In this document: one piece after another, positions 1 to 11,400 of the stretch | How the letters are laid out: the number at the start of each line of letters is the position of its first letter | Position numbering within the stretch: the stretch's first letter is position 1 | NCBI RefSeq assembly: GCF_036884655.1 | Contig: NC_088340.1 | Location: 5,105,501 to 5,169,500, forward strand | From: Musa acuminata AAA Group | Taxonomy: Eukaryota > Streptophyta > Magnoliopsida > Zingiberales > Musaceae | Reading direction: 5' to 3' | DNA length: 64,000 nt | Position numbers and translations under genes: made by a program | The notes under the pieces: model-generated | Databases searched by the model: none | What the model was told of the DNA's origin: nothing | Seen by the model: the letters and a program-made list of their open reading frames with translations, nothing else

Positions 1-3000
1 CACCATGGGGTGCGATGATCAGCCTGCCTTGGACGCAAGCGGCTATATCACTATGTGTGGCGACTATAACAGTGCCATTGCATGTGGCTGTAATTGTGAC
101 AATTGTCGCTATGTGTGACGACTGCGACATTTGCTAGTTGTGACCGATGTCAATTGGATGTCACAAGCTGCGATTCCCAACAGTTGCGTAGCATACATAT
201 GGGCACAATCATGCAGCACGATGATTGTGGGGGTCGTCAATAAGCGCATGTGTATTGTCGCGCAATGGAACGATCCATTGGTGACACTTGGTCAACGATG
301 CACCACGGAGGTGTTCGACTAGCGAGGAAAGTAGTAGTAGGATGCAATGATCAACGAGGGCGTTGGTCGACCACGCAAGAAGAGTCTCACCATCATGGGC
401 AATGTGCAAGTAACGAAGGACAATTGCACTACCAACTCGCGCACATGGGAGCGGTGGAACGTAACGATGACAATTGCAAGTGAGGATTTAGTCTTTTAAG
501 AAAGATATTTTTATTTCTCAAAATTAAATAATTTTAGATTATGTCCTTAAATTTATTTTTTCATTTATACCATTTGAAAATTAGATAATTTCTTTATATA
601 TCCTCCGCAAAATTATAATTTTGACTTTAAGAAATTAAATTTTTTGACTTATGTCCGTATTCATAGAATTGATATTTGATTTATTTTAATCAAATATTTT
701 GATCATTCTTTATTATGATTATATTTTGATTCCTCGACTAGATTTAGACTCAATTAATCAAGTTTTGATTGAATTTGAATAAAATCAAATTTTGAACAAT
801 TTTTTTATTTTGATCTTTAATTTTTGACTGACTTAATCAGGTTGATATTTAGCCCAAGTCTCGGGTACCCAATTAAATAAGGTTGATTAGTTTAAGGATT
901 TTATAAATAGTTTGAGCATATATAATTTACATGAGTGTGTTAAGTCTTGATTAGAATAGTTGAAAAGATCGTACACATAACTATTAAAAGGTTCTATGAA
1001 AGAAATAATTGACATAAATGATAAAAAAAGATATAAAATATTCAGTTTTATGATAATTATGAATATTATTTAAAACTTATTATAGTATATAATTAATGTA
1101 TTAAAAATATTTTAAAGATCAATTTAAATTTATTAACAAATCATTAGCTAATATGATAGTATGATAGTATTTGAGGAATTTAAGATTATACCCTTAATAT
1201 GACTAACAAAGATGTAAGCTCAAGAACATTGAGCATGAATTTAGTAGAGTTCTTTCTCGTATAATTTATTTTTAATTTTATTTATTTTTTTAAATTTAAC
1301 TTATTTTAAAATTTATTATAATAAAATTAAAAATAAATAAAACTTAAATAAGTTAACTAATATATGTATTTAGAAAAAAATTAAGATTAAAATAAAAAAT
1401 ACTCATATCATTTTAGATAATACTCGAGGAGTGAGTATAATATATTTTATCTAATTAAATATAACTTTTAAACAGAATACCAAACCAGTTTAATGACATT
1501 AAACTACGGCCATCAATATGTATATATACAAAAAATTCTCTAAACGATAGCAAATGAGTATAGTGCTTGACGACACAATTCCATCAGCAATTATTTCATC
1601 ATTGTGAGCCGGTGCCGTTCGAAGCACTTTCACGCGTGAATCGGCATCACTCGTTCCCCACTTTGACTTAACTATAGTTAGGTCAAAAGTACCACTGACC
1701 GTGGCGGTTTGGTTAGGATTTGTTCCGACGACGCCAAGTTGGCAGCGGAGGAAGCAAAAGATTAGCCACTTAGATTTATGCGTTTTATATGCAGTTCTCT
1801 ACTAATTAATTATATTAATTTGCAGTTGATGACTAATATACACTTATTGATTAATGCATTTTATATGCAGTTCTCTACTTCTCAATTTTGAAGACTATAA
1901 ATGATTCCAATTTACAAGGATATTCTTTTTCAATTCAGTTAATCGATTCGGATTGAACCGAACCAATTTTAATTAAAAAAAATACTAACACACCTAAAGT
2001 CCCAAAAAAATCCTAAAATCTCTATTCAAACTTAAGAGTTCATTGCTTCTTTCGACTCTACAACTCCTTATAATCTAGAGCTTCTCTAACCACCATGAAG
2101 GCAAATTGTTCATCAATAAAAAGATAAATATAGGAAAAGACTTTATTTGAAAGGTACTTGAATAGGGTTCTACTTCTGACTTTGGTGGTACATACCTATT
2201 CTGTTTATTAGATACAATTTATGATCATACCTTATTGCTCTTGTGCTTGCTCTTCAAGACCTTTTTGTAGGCACTCCAGGCATAACAAGGCAAAATTGCC
2301 ATCCCATGGTTCATCCACAATAAGTACATTCTGTGTACCACACATTCAACATATCTACAATAAAGTTACAAATATGTACATGAGAAAATTGAATGCAGCA
2401 CTACTTTTAACTATTAAGCATGTCAGGAAGTCATTAATGAGGTTAGTAATTTAATGCAACACACTATAGGGGTCGAAGCACACACACATAAAAGGGCTCT
2501 GGGCAAAAAAAGGATAATAAGATGATCTCAGTTGTTCAAATGTGGAAAGAGAACAGAATATTTGGAGAAAGAAACACATACTTTAAAGATGACAAGAAAA
2601 TGGCCAAGAATGAAGGGGCCACTGGATAAATTCAACAACATATATCTGAAGGTTGCAAAAAAGAAAAGAGGTAAACTGACACAATTAAAACATCATAGAT
2701 TCTTTTGCCATAAACTGCAGAGTCAATGAATATATGGTTTAGTGAGTCTATAATCCCATTTTCATGCTATCAGATTCTGATAGACAGATGGACAATATGG
2801 TCTAGAATACAAACGTACAGAACATATGAACTTGGAAACTGTCAATGAAAGTGGTTTAAAAGCAGAATCATGGAGTCACATGCATGCATTGAAAGTGAAA
2901 TTTCTATCAAATCCAGTGTGGAGTGATTACAAGTTTCTTAGGATGGATTTCTGTGATATATCATGCCGCACAATATGTAGATATTGCGGATAGATAAATG

Positions 3001-4033
3001 CATTAGGAGCTGCAACAAGATGTTGACATATAGATAAGAAAACATATTGTTGCCATCAATCTAATTAGTTGCTGGGTCAATGGAGTGAACTAATTTATTG
3101 TTCCTCATATGCTGTCCATTGTGTTGATTTGATCTCAGATGCCATTGTCACTCCAGTGTGGAGTGATTACAAGTTTCTTAGGATGGATTTCTGTGATATA
3201 CCAAGCTGCACAATATGTTGATATTACTGATAGATAAATGCATTAGGAGCTGCAACAACAAGATGTTGGCATATAGATAAGAAAACATATTGTTGCCATC
3301 AATCTAATTAGTTGCTTGGTCAATGGAGTGAACTAATATATTGTTCCTCATATGCTGTCCATTGTGTTGATTTGATCTCAGATGCCATTGTAAAAGAGAG
3401 TAAGCCAAACAAGTGCAAGCACCCATCACAGGCACAAGACTCTTAAGATGTATAACTAACATAAGACAATGTGCCTGGTGGATAAATTTATTTGAGAAGG
3501 AGATTGTGAGATGTTAGAACTGGAGCTAAATATATATAGAAAAAACCCCTAATCTTGAAAGGCAATCTTCACACAAAATGCAACCAAAGGCTCATGCTAT
3601 CATCCAACTAATAGACAAATAAAGGCTCATATTGAAAACACAATTTGGAAAATTCTTGATAATGACAAAACGCCAGAAACAAGATTTAGTATATGGCCAG
3701 TTAAGCTTAAATATATAAAATTGCCAAGTGGGACTTGAGGTCATTGCATTGCAAAGACAGATCATGTTTTGTAACAAATAAGATGTTTTCACTCAATACC
3801 AACTAGCATTTTGGTACAATGCAAAGCAACATAGTTAGAAACATTAGAAACACAATGGAAATCTTCAATACGAGCCAATATTAACCAGGAAAAGAAGGAG
3901 CAATCATAAGAACTTAGACAACTATCAACAGCAACAGTGACACTAGGGAAAGGCAAGTATTCTAAGTCGTAATTGGGTGCAAAAGAGCAGAGCAACCCAA
4001 TGTTTAAAGAACGTACTTAACCTGAAGAAGAAG
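1..4033. other. Intergenic DNA left of the GeBP gene
   Basis: No gene was recognised. Positions 1-480 are more GC-rich than what follows, with scattered GTGAC/TGCGAC words but no clear repeat period; short frames there look accidental. Positions 490-4030 are AT-rich with many stops in all frames. The only structured feature seen is the tandem duplication at 2912-3390, listed separately. Confidence 0.6.
2912..3390. repeat. Two-copy 240-bp tandem duplication
   Basis: The segment starting TCCAGTGTGGAGTGATTAC at 2912 restarts at 3152 and runs to GATGCCATTG near 3390. The copies differ by a few substitutions and a 3-bp CAA gain in the second copy. It is noncoding. Confidence 0.9.
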
Positions 4034-4984
4034 CTACAATCTGGAGCTCTTATGGGCCTCAAGCAACAGCTCAGATATCTCTTTCAACATATCAAGCCGC
4101 TTCATCCATAATTCCATCTCGGTCTCGCACTGCTTCCTCAACTTCTCCTCCAGCGCCGTCCCCTTGGACGGATCAATCAACTTCAGCCCCTTCTCCAAAA
4201 GCACCCCCGACATGCACCGCCCGTTCACCTTCCAATACGCCGCTGCCGCTTCCCTGATGAACGGGTACCTATCATTGTCCCCACCCGTCTCCTCCTCCTC
4301 GCCCTCAGCGTCCGCCGCGGCGGCCACGTCCCCGCTCTCATCCTCCTCGGTATCCCCATGTTTGACCTCCTCGGCCCAGACATCGGTGGACAGCTCGTAG
4401 ATACGGCGGTCGTGGGCGGTGGCGCCCGCGGCAGGACCGGCGGAGGCTGAGTGGACGAACTTGCTCTTGAGGCGCTTGAGCTTGTAGCCGGCCTGATCGG
4501 CGGTGAGGTGGGGGCCGACGGAGCTCTTGATGGAGGCGAAGAAGGCAGCCATGGTGGGCTGCTTGGGAAGGGCGTCGGTGCGGGAGCGGAAGGCGAGGGC
4601 GCCCTTGAGGAGCTCGACCTCATCGTGCTCCGACCAAACCTTCTTCTGTCGGATTTCGGGGGAGCTCTTGCTGCCGAACTCGCGGGGTTTCCGCTTCCGC
4701 TCGCTACGCCTCGACGTGGCGGCAGGTGAGGCGGCCGCGTGGGGTTCCGGGAGGGGTTTCGAGTCAGGAGGAGTCTGGGGGGCCGAGCGGCCACCGGGGC
4801 CGCCGTTGGTGGAGGGAGGGTCCTCCGTGGTTGGCAGTAGGGAGTCGGCGGCAGTCGCGGAGGAGTGAGAAGAAGAGGAGGAAGAAGAAGCTTTGTTCGC
4901 GGAGTGTGAAGCGAGGCGTTTGGATCGCATGCTTTCAGGGGGATTTGGGATAAGAGTCAGACAGAGGGGAGGAGACAACGGCAT
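4034..4984 (-). CDS. GeBP/STOREKEEPER-family DNA-binding regulator (DUF573)
   Basis: Intronless frame of 316 residues. After a Ser/Pro/Ala-rich, likely disordered N-terminus and a basic stretch (about 91-101, RRSERKRKPRE), residues about 115-210 form the plant-specific DUF573/GeBP domain: KVWSEHDEVELLKG, then PTMAAFFASIKSS, YKLKRLKSKF and YELSTDVWAEE. An acidic linker follows, and the C-terminal ~80 residues are Leu/Lys/Glu-rich, like the leucine-zipper-like tail of GeBP proteins. The family acts as nuclear transcription factors (trichome, cytokinin and storage-gene regulation in other plants); the targets of this one cannot be read here. Met19 (ATG ending at 4930, MRSKRLASHS) is a plausible alternative start. 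The gene faces a GGCT gene across about 1 kb, an arrangement repeated in inverted orientation at 33988/34868, where the GeBP copy is truncated. This is therefore the only complete GeBP copy in the window. Confidence 0.85.
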   Translation of the reverse strand: MPLSPPLCLTLIPNPPESMRSKRLASHSANKASSSSSSSHSSATAADSLLPTTEDPPSTNGGPGGRSAPQTPPDSKPLPEPHAAASPAATSRRSERKRKPREFGSKSSPEIRQKKVWSEHDEVELLKGALAFRSRTDALPKQPTMAAFFASIKSSVGPHLTADQAGYKLKRLKSKFVHSASAGPAAGATAHDRRIYELSTDVWAEEVKHGDTEEDESGDVAAAADAEGEEEETGGDNDRYPFIREAAAAYWKVNGRCMSGVLLEKGLKLIDPSKGTALEEKLRKQCETEMELWMKRLDMLKEISELLLEAHKSSRL

Positions 4985-5959
4985 AAAGAAGTCGCCTTCA
5001 ACATCTCATCTGCTCGAGGAGAGAGATGGGGAATGGGACGGTCAATTTGCCCCCAAAACACAAGAATATTCTTCTTAGGGAGATTTCTGGGCTTTCGATT
5101 TCGGATTTTAGATCCGCTTCAGTAATTGGGCGATTATGGGCCGGATCGGCCTAAAATAAGCACAGAAGGTTTGGGCCGGGCCTCGACTGGCCTTACAAAT
5201 CTATCCGTAGACTGCATTCGGTATCTTTATATACTATTGCTGCTTTTACAAATCCATTCATACGATGTCCAGAAATAGCATATCTACCCTTAAAATTTTC
5301 ATTGTCCACCAAGCATTAGTTTAATTAAAAATATATATTAAAATAGACAAACCAAACGATATATTACTTCGAGTTAAGAATTTTCAATGTATATACGTCC
5401 ACCAACCATTAGTTTGAGTTAAAACTATATAAAATATTCCTAATAGACTTTACAACATAGTAAGTTTTTAAAGTATATAATCAATAGATTAAATATAGGG
5501 ATGCATATGCAAGTTTTTTAGCTTGGGAGGACAAATATGATATTGTTACATTTCCTAGAGGGTCGATATGTAAAAGCGTATATATTAAAGGTTTTTTTAA
5601 AAAAAATCTTATTTACAAACGCCAATCGTTTAACTCCATCTCTCGAAACAAACGCGGAAAAGCTACAGCCAACCAGCTTCGACCACGAAGGCAGTGATTG
5701 CCTGTGTCGTCTCAGTCAGGGGACGCGTATATTTCTCGTACGAGACTGTGGGTCCCGTGAAATAAATGCGACGAGGAGCCGGCCGCCTCTGAGAAGGGCC
5801 AAATGTTCCATGGTGTCGATGATACAGGCGATCACCGCCCCGAACTTTGTGACTGACGCAAAGAGTAACAGAACACGATCACTTGGACGTCTCTCCCCTC
5901 TCCGTCCTCGGAACTGGTATAGGGAGGGAGAAGACGAGGAGTGGGAGGGAAATCGCAAG
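4985..5959. promoter_or_regulatory. Shared divergent upstream region of GeBP and GGCT
   Basis: About 1 kb lies between two divergently oriented start codons. The same interval recurs inverted at about 33989-34867 between the intact GGCT and the truncated GeBP. The two copies are closely similar, so the region predates the duplication. No single core promoter motif was assigned. Confidence 0.5.
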
Positions 5960-6258
5960 ATGGTGCTGTGGGTGTTCGGGTATGGGTCTCTGATATGGAA
6001 GGCGGGGTTCCGCTACGACGAGAGGCGCGTCGGATTTATTAAGGGATTCCGTAGGGTCTTCTACCAAGGCAAGCCACCTTCCTCCCTTCCTACCCTTTAA
6101 GAAGAGTGCAAAACGTTGGTTTTTAATGGTTTGTTGCTTTTGGTGTCTGAATCATTTGATCTATTGGGTGGAATGGAATAGGTAGCACAGACCACAGAGG
6201 GACTCCCGATTTCCCCGGAAGAACCGTCACTTTGGAACCCCTTCGCGGAGCAATCTGT
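5960..6258 (+). pseudogene. GGCT (ChaC-like) 5' fragment: exons 1 and 2 only
   Basis: Exon 1 is 5960-6068 (starts [16 protein letters not shown], including the YGSL substrate-loop motif) and exon 2 is 6182-6258 ([19 protein letters not shown]). Both match the first two exons of the complete gene at 28820-33988. The exon 1 donor is GC (AAG|GCAAGC) and the acceptor is TAG. Downstream, intron 2 is interrupted by the LTR retrotransposon (6488-17548), resumes at 17554, and ends near 19053 where amylase-flank sequence begins. Exons 3-8 are missing, so no complete protein can be made. The end of exon 2 and its donor are also partly duplicated inside the CT repeat (6247-6295). Confidence 0.9.
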
Positions 6259-6291
6259 GTACTCTCTCTCTCTCTCTCGCAGAGCAATCTG

Positions 6292-6333
<42 letters not shown>
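6259..6333. repeat. CT microsatellite at start of GGCT intron 2
   Basis: There are two CT runs separated by a duplicated copy of the exon 2 end (GAGCAATCTGTGTACTC). The mirror copy at about 33629-33686 is an uninterrupted AG run. Confidence 0.9.
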
Positions 6334-6335
<2 letters not shown>

Positions 6336-6482
6336 TCCCTTTACTATCACGATTAATGATTTGTGTGTGATTGTTTGGACTGTTAATTACGGCGACAAAG
6401 AGAATTTTTTGTTTGCTGGATCTGTTGAGTTGGATACTCCTTTTTCGGGGGAAGAAACTTCTATCCATGACTTTTTACCACT

Positions 6483-6487
6483 GTTAG
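6483..6487. repeat. Target-site duplication GTTAG (left)
   Basis: GTTAG directly precedes the 5' LTR and is repeated at 17549-17553 after the 3' LTR. This marks the insertion boundaries. Confidence 0.95.
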
Positions 6488-7068
6488 TGATAGGGGAAAT
6501 AATGGCCGAACGACGCGCCACGACGACGGCCCCACATCAGTCTGCCCGAGTCTAAAGGCAATAACGCTGACTAGACCCGCGCTGACAACTTCCGCTGCCA
6601 CGCAGCAACCCCCGACCCGGCGTGGTTGACCTCGACAAGGCAAGGCGACGACCAGCTCTCGCCCATACCCTGCGGCAAACCGTTCCACCACGCGACCCCA
6701 GCGACCGCGTCAGACGCCATCAGAAAGTACCACCCCGCTCTAGCGGGCAGTCACATCCAATAACGCTAAATCCGTCTATAAATACTCCCGAACTCCCCAA
6801 AGAAAAGGGACACTCTCAACACGCTCAACAGACGGAGGCTTCCCCTCCTCCTAAGCCCCCTCCACATCCTTTACTAACTTGATCGTCGGAGGGGTCGGGT
6901 CGAGCACCCCGACCCGACCTTTGTGCAGGTGCGAAGTCTTCGGAGATCACCGCCTTTGGAGATCCAGCAGAGCCGAGGGACTCCCCCGCCCGTTGACCAC
7001 CGCCTTCCGGGCCCGGACCAAGCCGCGACGGCCCCAAGGCCACGGCTGAACAGTTACCTGCCGTAACA
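6488..7068 (+). repeat. 5' LTR (581 bp)
   Basis: Starts TGATAGGGG and ends CCGTAACA. A TATAAATA motif near 6777-6784 is a likely transcription signal. It matches the 3' LTR except for ten transitions and the absence of a 6-bp CTGGGC-type segment. Confidence 0.95.
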
Positions 7069-7071
7069 TTT

Positions 7072-7089
7072 TGGCGCTAGAAGAAGGGC
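7072..7089 (+). other. Putative primer-binding site
   Basis: TGGCGCTAGAAGAAGG lies three bases after the 5' LTR. The TGGCGC start is typical of Tat-group elements; the priming tRNA was not identified. Confidence 0.6.
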
Positions 7090-7093
7090 CGGA

Positions 7094-8448
7094 ATGTCGA
7101 CTGGTCAGCGGACCCACTTTGGCGATCCATCGGCTGCGAGGACGCACCTGGTCGGGACCCCGGGAGATCATCCCTCACGGGAGGAGCCCCAAGACGAGCG
7201 CCCCGCCACGGCTTCGGAGCAATACTGGCGCTTACTCAATGACCCGGGCTTGTCGCCGCCCGACGCCACTGTCGTACCCCCATCTGTTTCCCCCGAGGCC
7301 TTCCACGACCTTGCCCACCAAGTAAGGGCACTAGCGGGTGTGGTACAGGCCATCGTTCCGCTCATCCCCCGGCCAGCGGACCAGCCCTTGCATCAACGGG
7401 AATCCGCCCCTCGGGAGCACGCACCGCTCCCCGAGCCCCCCCCCCCCCGTCGCCTCGAAACCAAACGACCCGGCTCGGGGACTGGGAGACCGTGGGCACC
7501 CCGAACCATCCAGAACCCGAGCGGCCACCCGCGGACTCGACCAACATCCTACAAGCACAGCTGCGTCTCTTCAATCAACGTCTTAACGAGGTACAGCAAG
7601 AAATCCGCAGGTCGAAAGGGGAGCCTGGAACGGACGGATACCAAGGGTCCCCGTTCGCGACCGAAATTCAAGATCAGGCCATCCCTCCGCACTTTCGGCT
7701 CCCATCCCTGGACACTTACGACGGCGCCACCGACCCTGCGGATCGCGTAGCCGCGTTTCGCGCCCAAATGGCGCTATACGGAACTTCTGACGCTCTGATG
7801 TGCAGAGCATTCCCGACGACTTTGAGGGGACCAACCCGCGCGTGGTACGGCAGCCTCAAGGCGGGGACCATCTCCTCCTTCGACCAGCTCGCCCGGGACT
7901 TCGAACTCAACTTCCTCGCTTATGCCCGCCCAAAGCCGTCCGCGGCGCTGCTCCTCGGACTCAACCAAGGGGAAGACGAGACCCTTTCCCACTTCTTGGA
8001 TCGTTTTATGACACTGATCCGAGGGCTCTCGGACGCCCATCCTTCCCTATTAATGCAGGCATTCATGATAGGCTTACGGCCCTCCAGGTTCTTCTGGTCC
8101 CTGGTAGAACGACCCCCCACGACAGTGCCCGAGATGCTTCAGAGGGCAAGCTAGTTCGTCGCTGCAGAAACGTTGATGGCCGGGAGACCCAGGGGACACA
8201 AAGGGACCAAGTCAGAGCCGCCTCGACAGCAACAGCCCGCGACATCCCGGCGTAGGTCAGATAGGTCCGACCCGTCGACTCTGAGGCCTCCTCTCCCAGC
8301 TTTGAATTCATCCCGAACGGATATATTCCTTCATATAAGGGAGAAGGGACTGCTCAAAGAACCCTACCCGATGAGAAACCCCCGGGCGTTGGCAGACCAA
8401 TCGAAATACTGTCGCTTCCACCGGCAACGGGGGCATGACACTGAATAG
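7094..8448 (+). pseudogene. Retrotransposon gag, frameshifted and with stops
   Basis: The frame starts at 7094 (MSTGQRTHFGDPS) and changes frame at the C-run at about 7438-7447. It continues as the frame holding a retrotrans_gag domain ([20 protein letters not shown] through [14 protein letters not shown], about 7684-8100). TAG codons interrupt it at 8152-8154 and 8446-8448. A Cys/His nucleic-acid-binding segment ([13 protein letters not shown] followed by CREL across the second stop) closes the gag region. The frame then continues without shift into pol, so the ancestral element had a single gag-pol frame. Gag would form the particle that packages element RNA; this copy cannot. Confidence 0.85.
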
Positions 8449-11400
8449 TGTCGGGAGTTGAAAAGACAGATCGAGGAGCTCATCCGTAGGGGGTACCTCG
8501 ATCAGTATCTCCACCCAAACAAAGAATCGTCGCCACGCCCGGAAGGGCCCGTCGAGCGACACATTGACGTAATATCGGGCGGCCCCGCGTCCGGGGGGGA
8601 CTCCATGTCCCGAAAGAAGGCATACGCCCGAGCCGCCTCAGCTAAAGCCCCCAGATACGCACCCGGACCCAGTATCACCTTCCCGGCCAAGACGCATGAA
8701 CAGGCCGAGCACGACGATGCGCTCGTGATATCAGCCAGGGTCGCCAACGCACAGGTAAAAAGAATCATGGTCGATACCGGGAGCTCGGCTGACATACTAT
8801 ACTTCGACGCCTACCAAAAGCTCGGCCTACCCAGAGATAGCATGAAGCCGGTGTCCTCAGCGCTCACCGGCTTCACTGGCGACTCAATCTCACCACTAGG
8901 GGCGATTACTTTGCCCCTGACCCTGGGAGTTCCACCGAGGTCAAGGACAACGATGACCACCTTCCTGGTCATCAACCTCCCCGCTGCGTACAACGCTATC
9001 CTCGGCCGGCCGACACTCAACAAAATCAGAGCCGTCGTCTCAACCTACTATCAAACCGTGAAGTTCCCGACCCCCGCCGGGACCGGAGAGACCGCAGGAA
9101 GCCCCCGGGAGTCCCGGCACTGCTACTTGACTGTCGTCTCGTTACCTAAGAGGCCCAGGGCCGAACCACCACTGGCGGACCACCGAGAGATACAGAAATC
9201 GGCTCCCTACGTCGGGCCAAAAGGAACCACGGTCGCTGTACCGCTGCAAGGAGATCGCCCGGAACAGACAATCAGGGTCGGGTCGGAATTGCCCGAGCAA
9301 GAACGAGAACAACTCATCGGCCACCTACAGGAAAACGCTGATGTCTTCGCTTGGTCGCCCTCTGACATGACGGGCGTCGACCCAGAAGTCGCCCTGCATC
9401 ACCTCAGCATCTCCAGCGATGCTCGCCCGATAAAACAAAAGCTGAGGCGGCAAGCCCCGGAACGACATATAGCCGTACGAGAAGAAGTAACTCGCCTCTT
9501 GAAGGCTGGCTTCATAAAAGAAGCCGGATACCCGCAATGGCTGTCCAATGTAGTCCTTGTCAAGAAAGCAAATGGAAGCTGGAGGATGTGCGTTGACTAC
9601 ACCAGTCTTAACAAGGCATGCCCGAAGGACTGTTATCCCCTACCACGGGTCGACCAGCTGGTCGACGCCACGGCAGGCCACACCCGCCTCTCATTCATGG
9701 ACGCCTTCTCGGGCTATAACCAGATCAGGATGGCACCTGAAGATCAAGAGCACACGGCCTTCATCACCAACCAAGGGGTCTACTTTTATAAAGTTATGCC
9801 CTTCGGACTGAAAAACGCCGGTGCGACATATCAAAAAGCGGTGAACAAAATATTCGCCCGCCAGATCGGACGAAGCATGGAGGTGTATGTTGACGACATG
9901 ATCGTAAAAAGCCAAGAAGCCGGGACTCACTTGGCCGATTTAGCCGAAGCTTTCGCTATACTCCGCCAGGTCGGCATGCGGCTCAACCCCACAAAATGCG
10001 CTTTCGGCGTCACGACTGGGAAGTTCCTCGGATTCATCGTGCACGAAAGAGGGATCGACGCCGATCCAGAGAAGCTCCGGGCGATCATCAACATGCAATC
10101 ACCTCGGACGATTAAGGACCTACAGCGCCTCAACGGGAAGCTCGTCGCCTTGTCCCGCTTCCTCACCCGATCAGGAGATCGTTGTTTTCCCTTCTTTAGG
10201 GCACTAAAGAACCCAAAAGGTTTCCAATGGACGGCGGAATGCGAGGTGGCCCTCCAGCAAGTAAAGCAACACCTAGCCAACCTCCATCGGCTCGCCTCGG
10301 TCTCCCCTGGTGAGAAGCTGAGCCTCTACCTTGCTGCCTCCCAGCACGCAGTAAGCTCCGTCCTGGTCAAAGAAAGCTCCGGCAATCAACTCCCGGTCTA
10401 CTACACCAGCCACGTCCTTAGTGGTCCCGAGGAACGGTACCCCCCGATCGAGAAGTTGGCGCTCGCCCTCGTGCTGTCCGCCTGCAAGCTGCGCCCTTAC
10501 TTCCAAGCTCACCCGGTGGAGGTGGTTACAAATCAGCCGCTCAGATTGGTCTTGTCCAAGTTCGATGTCGCAGGACGACTCCTCAAATGGGCGGTGGAGC
10601 TCGGCGAACATGACATTCAATACGTACCCAGGACGGCTATCAAAGCCCAGTCCGTGGCCGACTTCATCGCGGAGTTAACCCAGGACGGGAGCGAGGGCCT
10701 CGCACAACCTCCCGATGCCTGGGTCCTGCACGTCGACGGATCAGCCAACTCAAAAGGTGCTGGCGTAGGGCTGGTGCTCCGGGCCCCCGATGGGCGGACA
10801 TTCGAGCGTTCCCTCCGCTTCGGATTCTGTGCCACTAACAACGAGGCGGAGTACGAGGCACTCCTGGCAGGACTCAGACTGGCCCTCGAGATGCAGGTGG
10901 ACGCCCTTCATGTCCTTACCGACTCCCAGCTTGTGGCCGAGCAACTTAGCGGACGATACGAAGCCCGCGACCCAACCATGGCCAGATACCTGGCGCAGGT
11001 GAGGGACTTAACCGCAAAGTTCTTTCATTTTACATTGTCTAATGTCCCAAGGGGGGAGAACGAGCGCGCCGACGCGCTGGCTAAACTGGCCTCAAAACAT
11101 GCCCCCGAAGTCGGACCGGAGCTCGAGGAGATACCCGCCCGCGCCTTCGAGGTCGCGGTCACGGCTGCCAGCAAGCGGAGTTAACCCGGGACGGGAGCGA
11201 GGGCCTCGCACAACCTCCCGACGCTTGGGTCCTGCACGTCGACGGATCAGCCAACTCAAAAGGTGCTGGCGCAGGGCTGGTGCTCCGGGCCCCCGATGGG
11301 CGGACATTCGAGCGTTCCCTCCACTTCGGATTCCGTGCCACTAACAACGAGGCAGAGTACGAGGCACTCCTGGCAGGACTCAGACTGGCCCTCGAGATGT

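Noticed and set aside
131..483. Short frames at the left edge
   Set aside because: Overlapping frames on both strands with unusual composition and no homology recognised.
4225..4868. Long overlapping frames on both strands across the GeBP gene
   Set aside because: They are out-of-frame shadows of a GC-rich coding region; only the 4034-4984 minus frame shows the DUF573 domain.
5537..6100. 187-residue frame ending in GGCT exon 1
   Set aside because: Only the last part, from the ATG at 5960, matches the GGCT family; the upstream part is leader and promoter DNA, and the end reads into intron 1.
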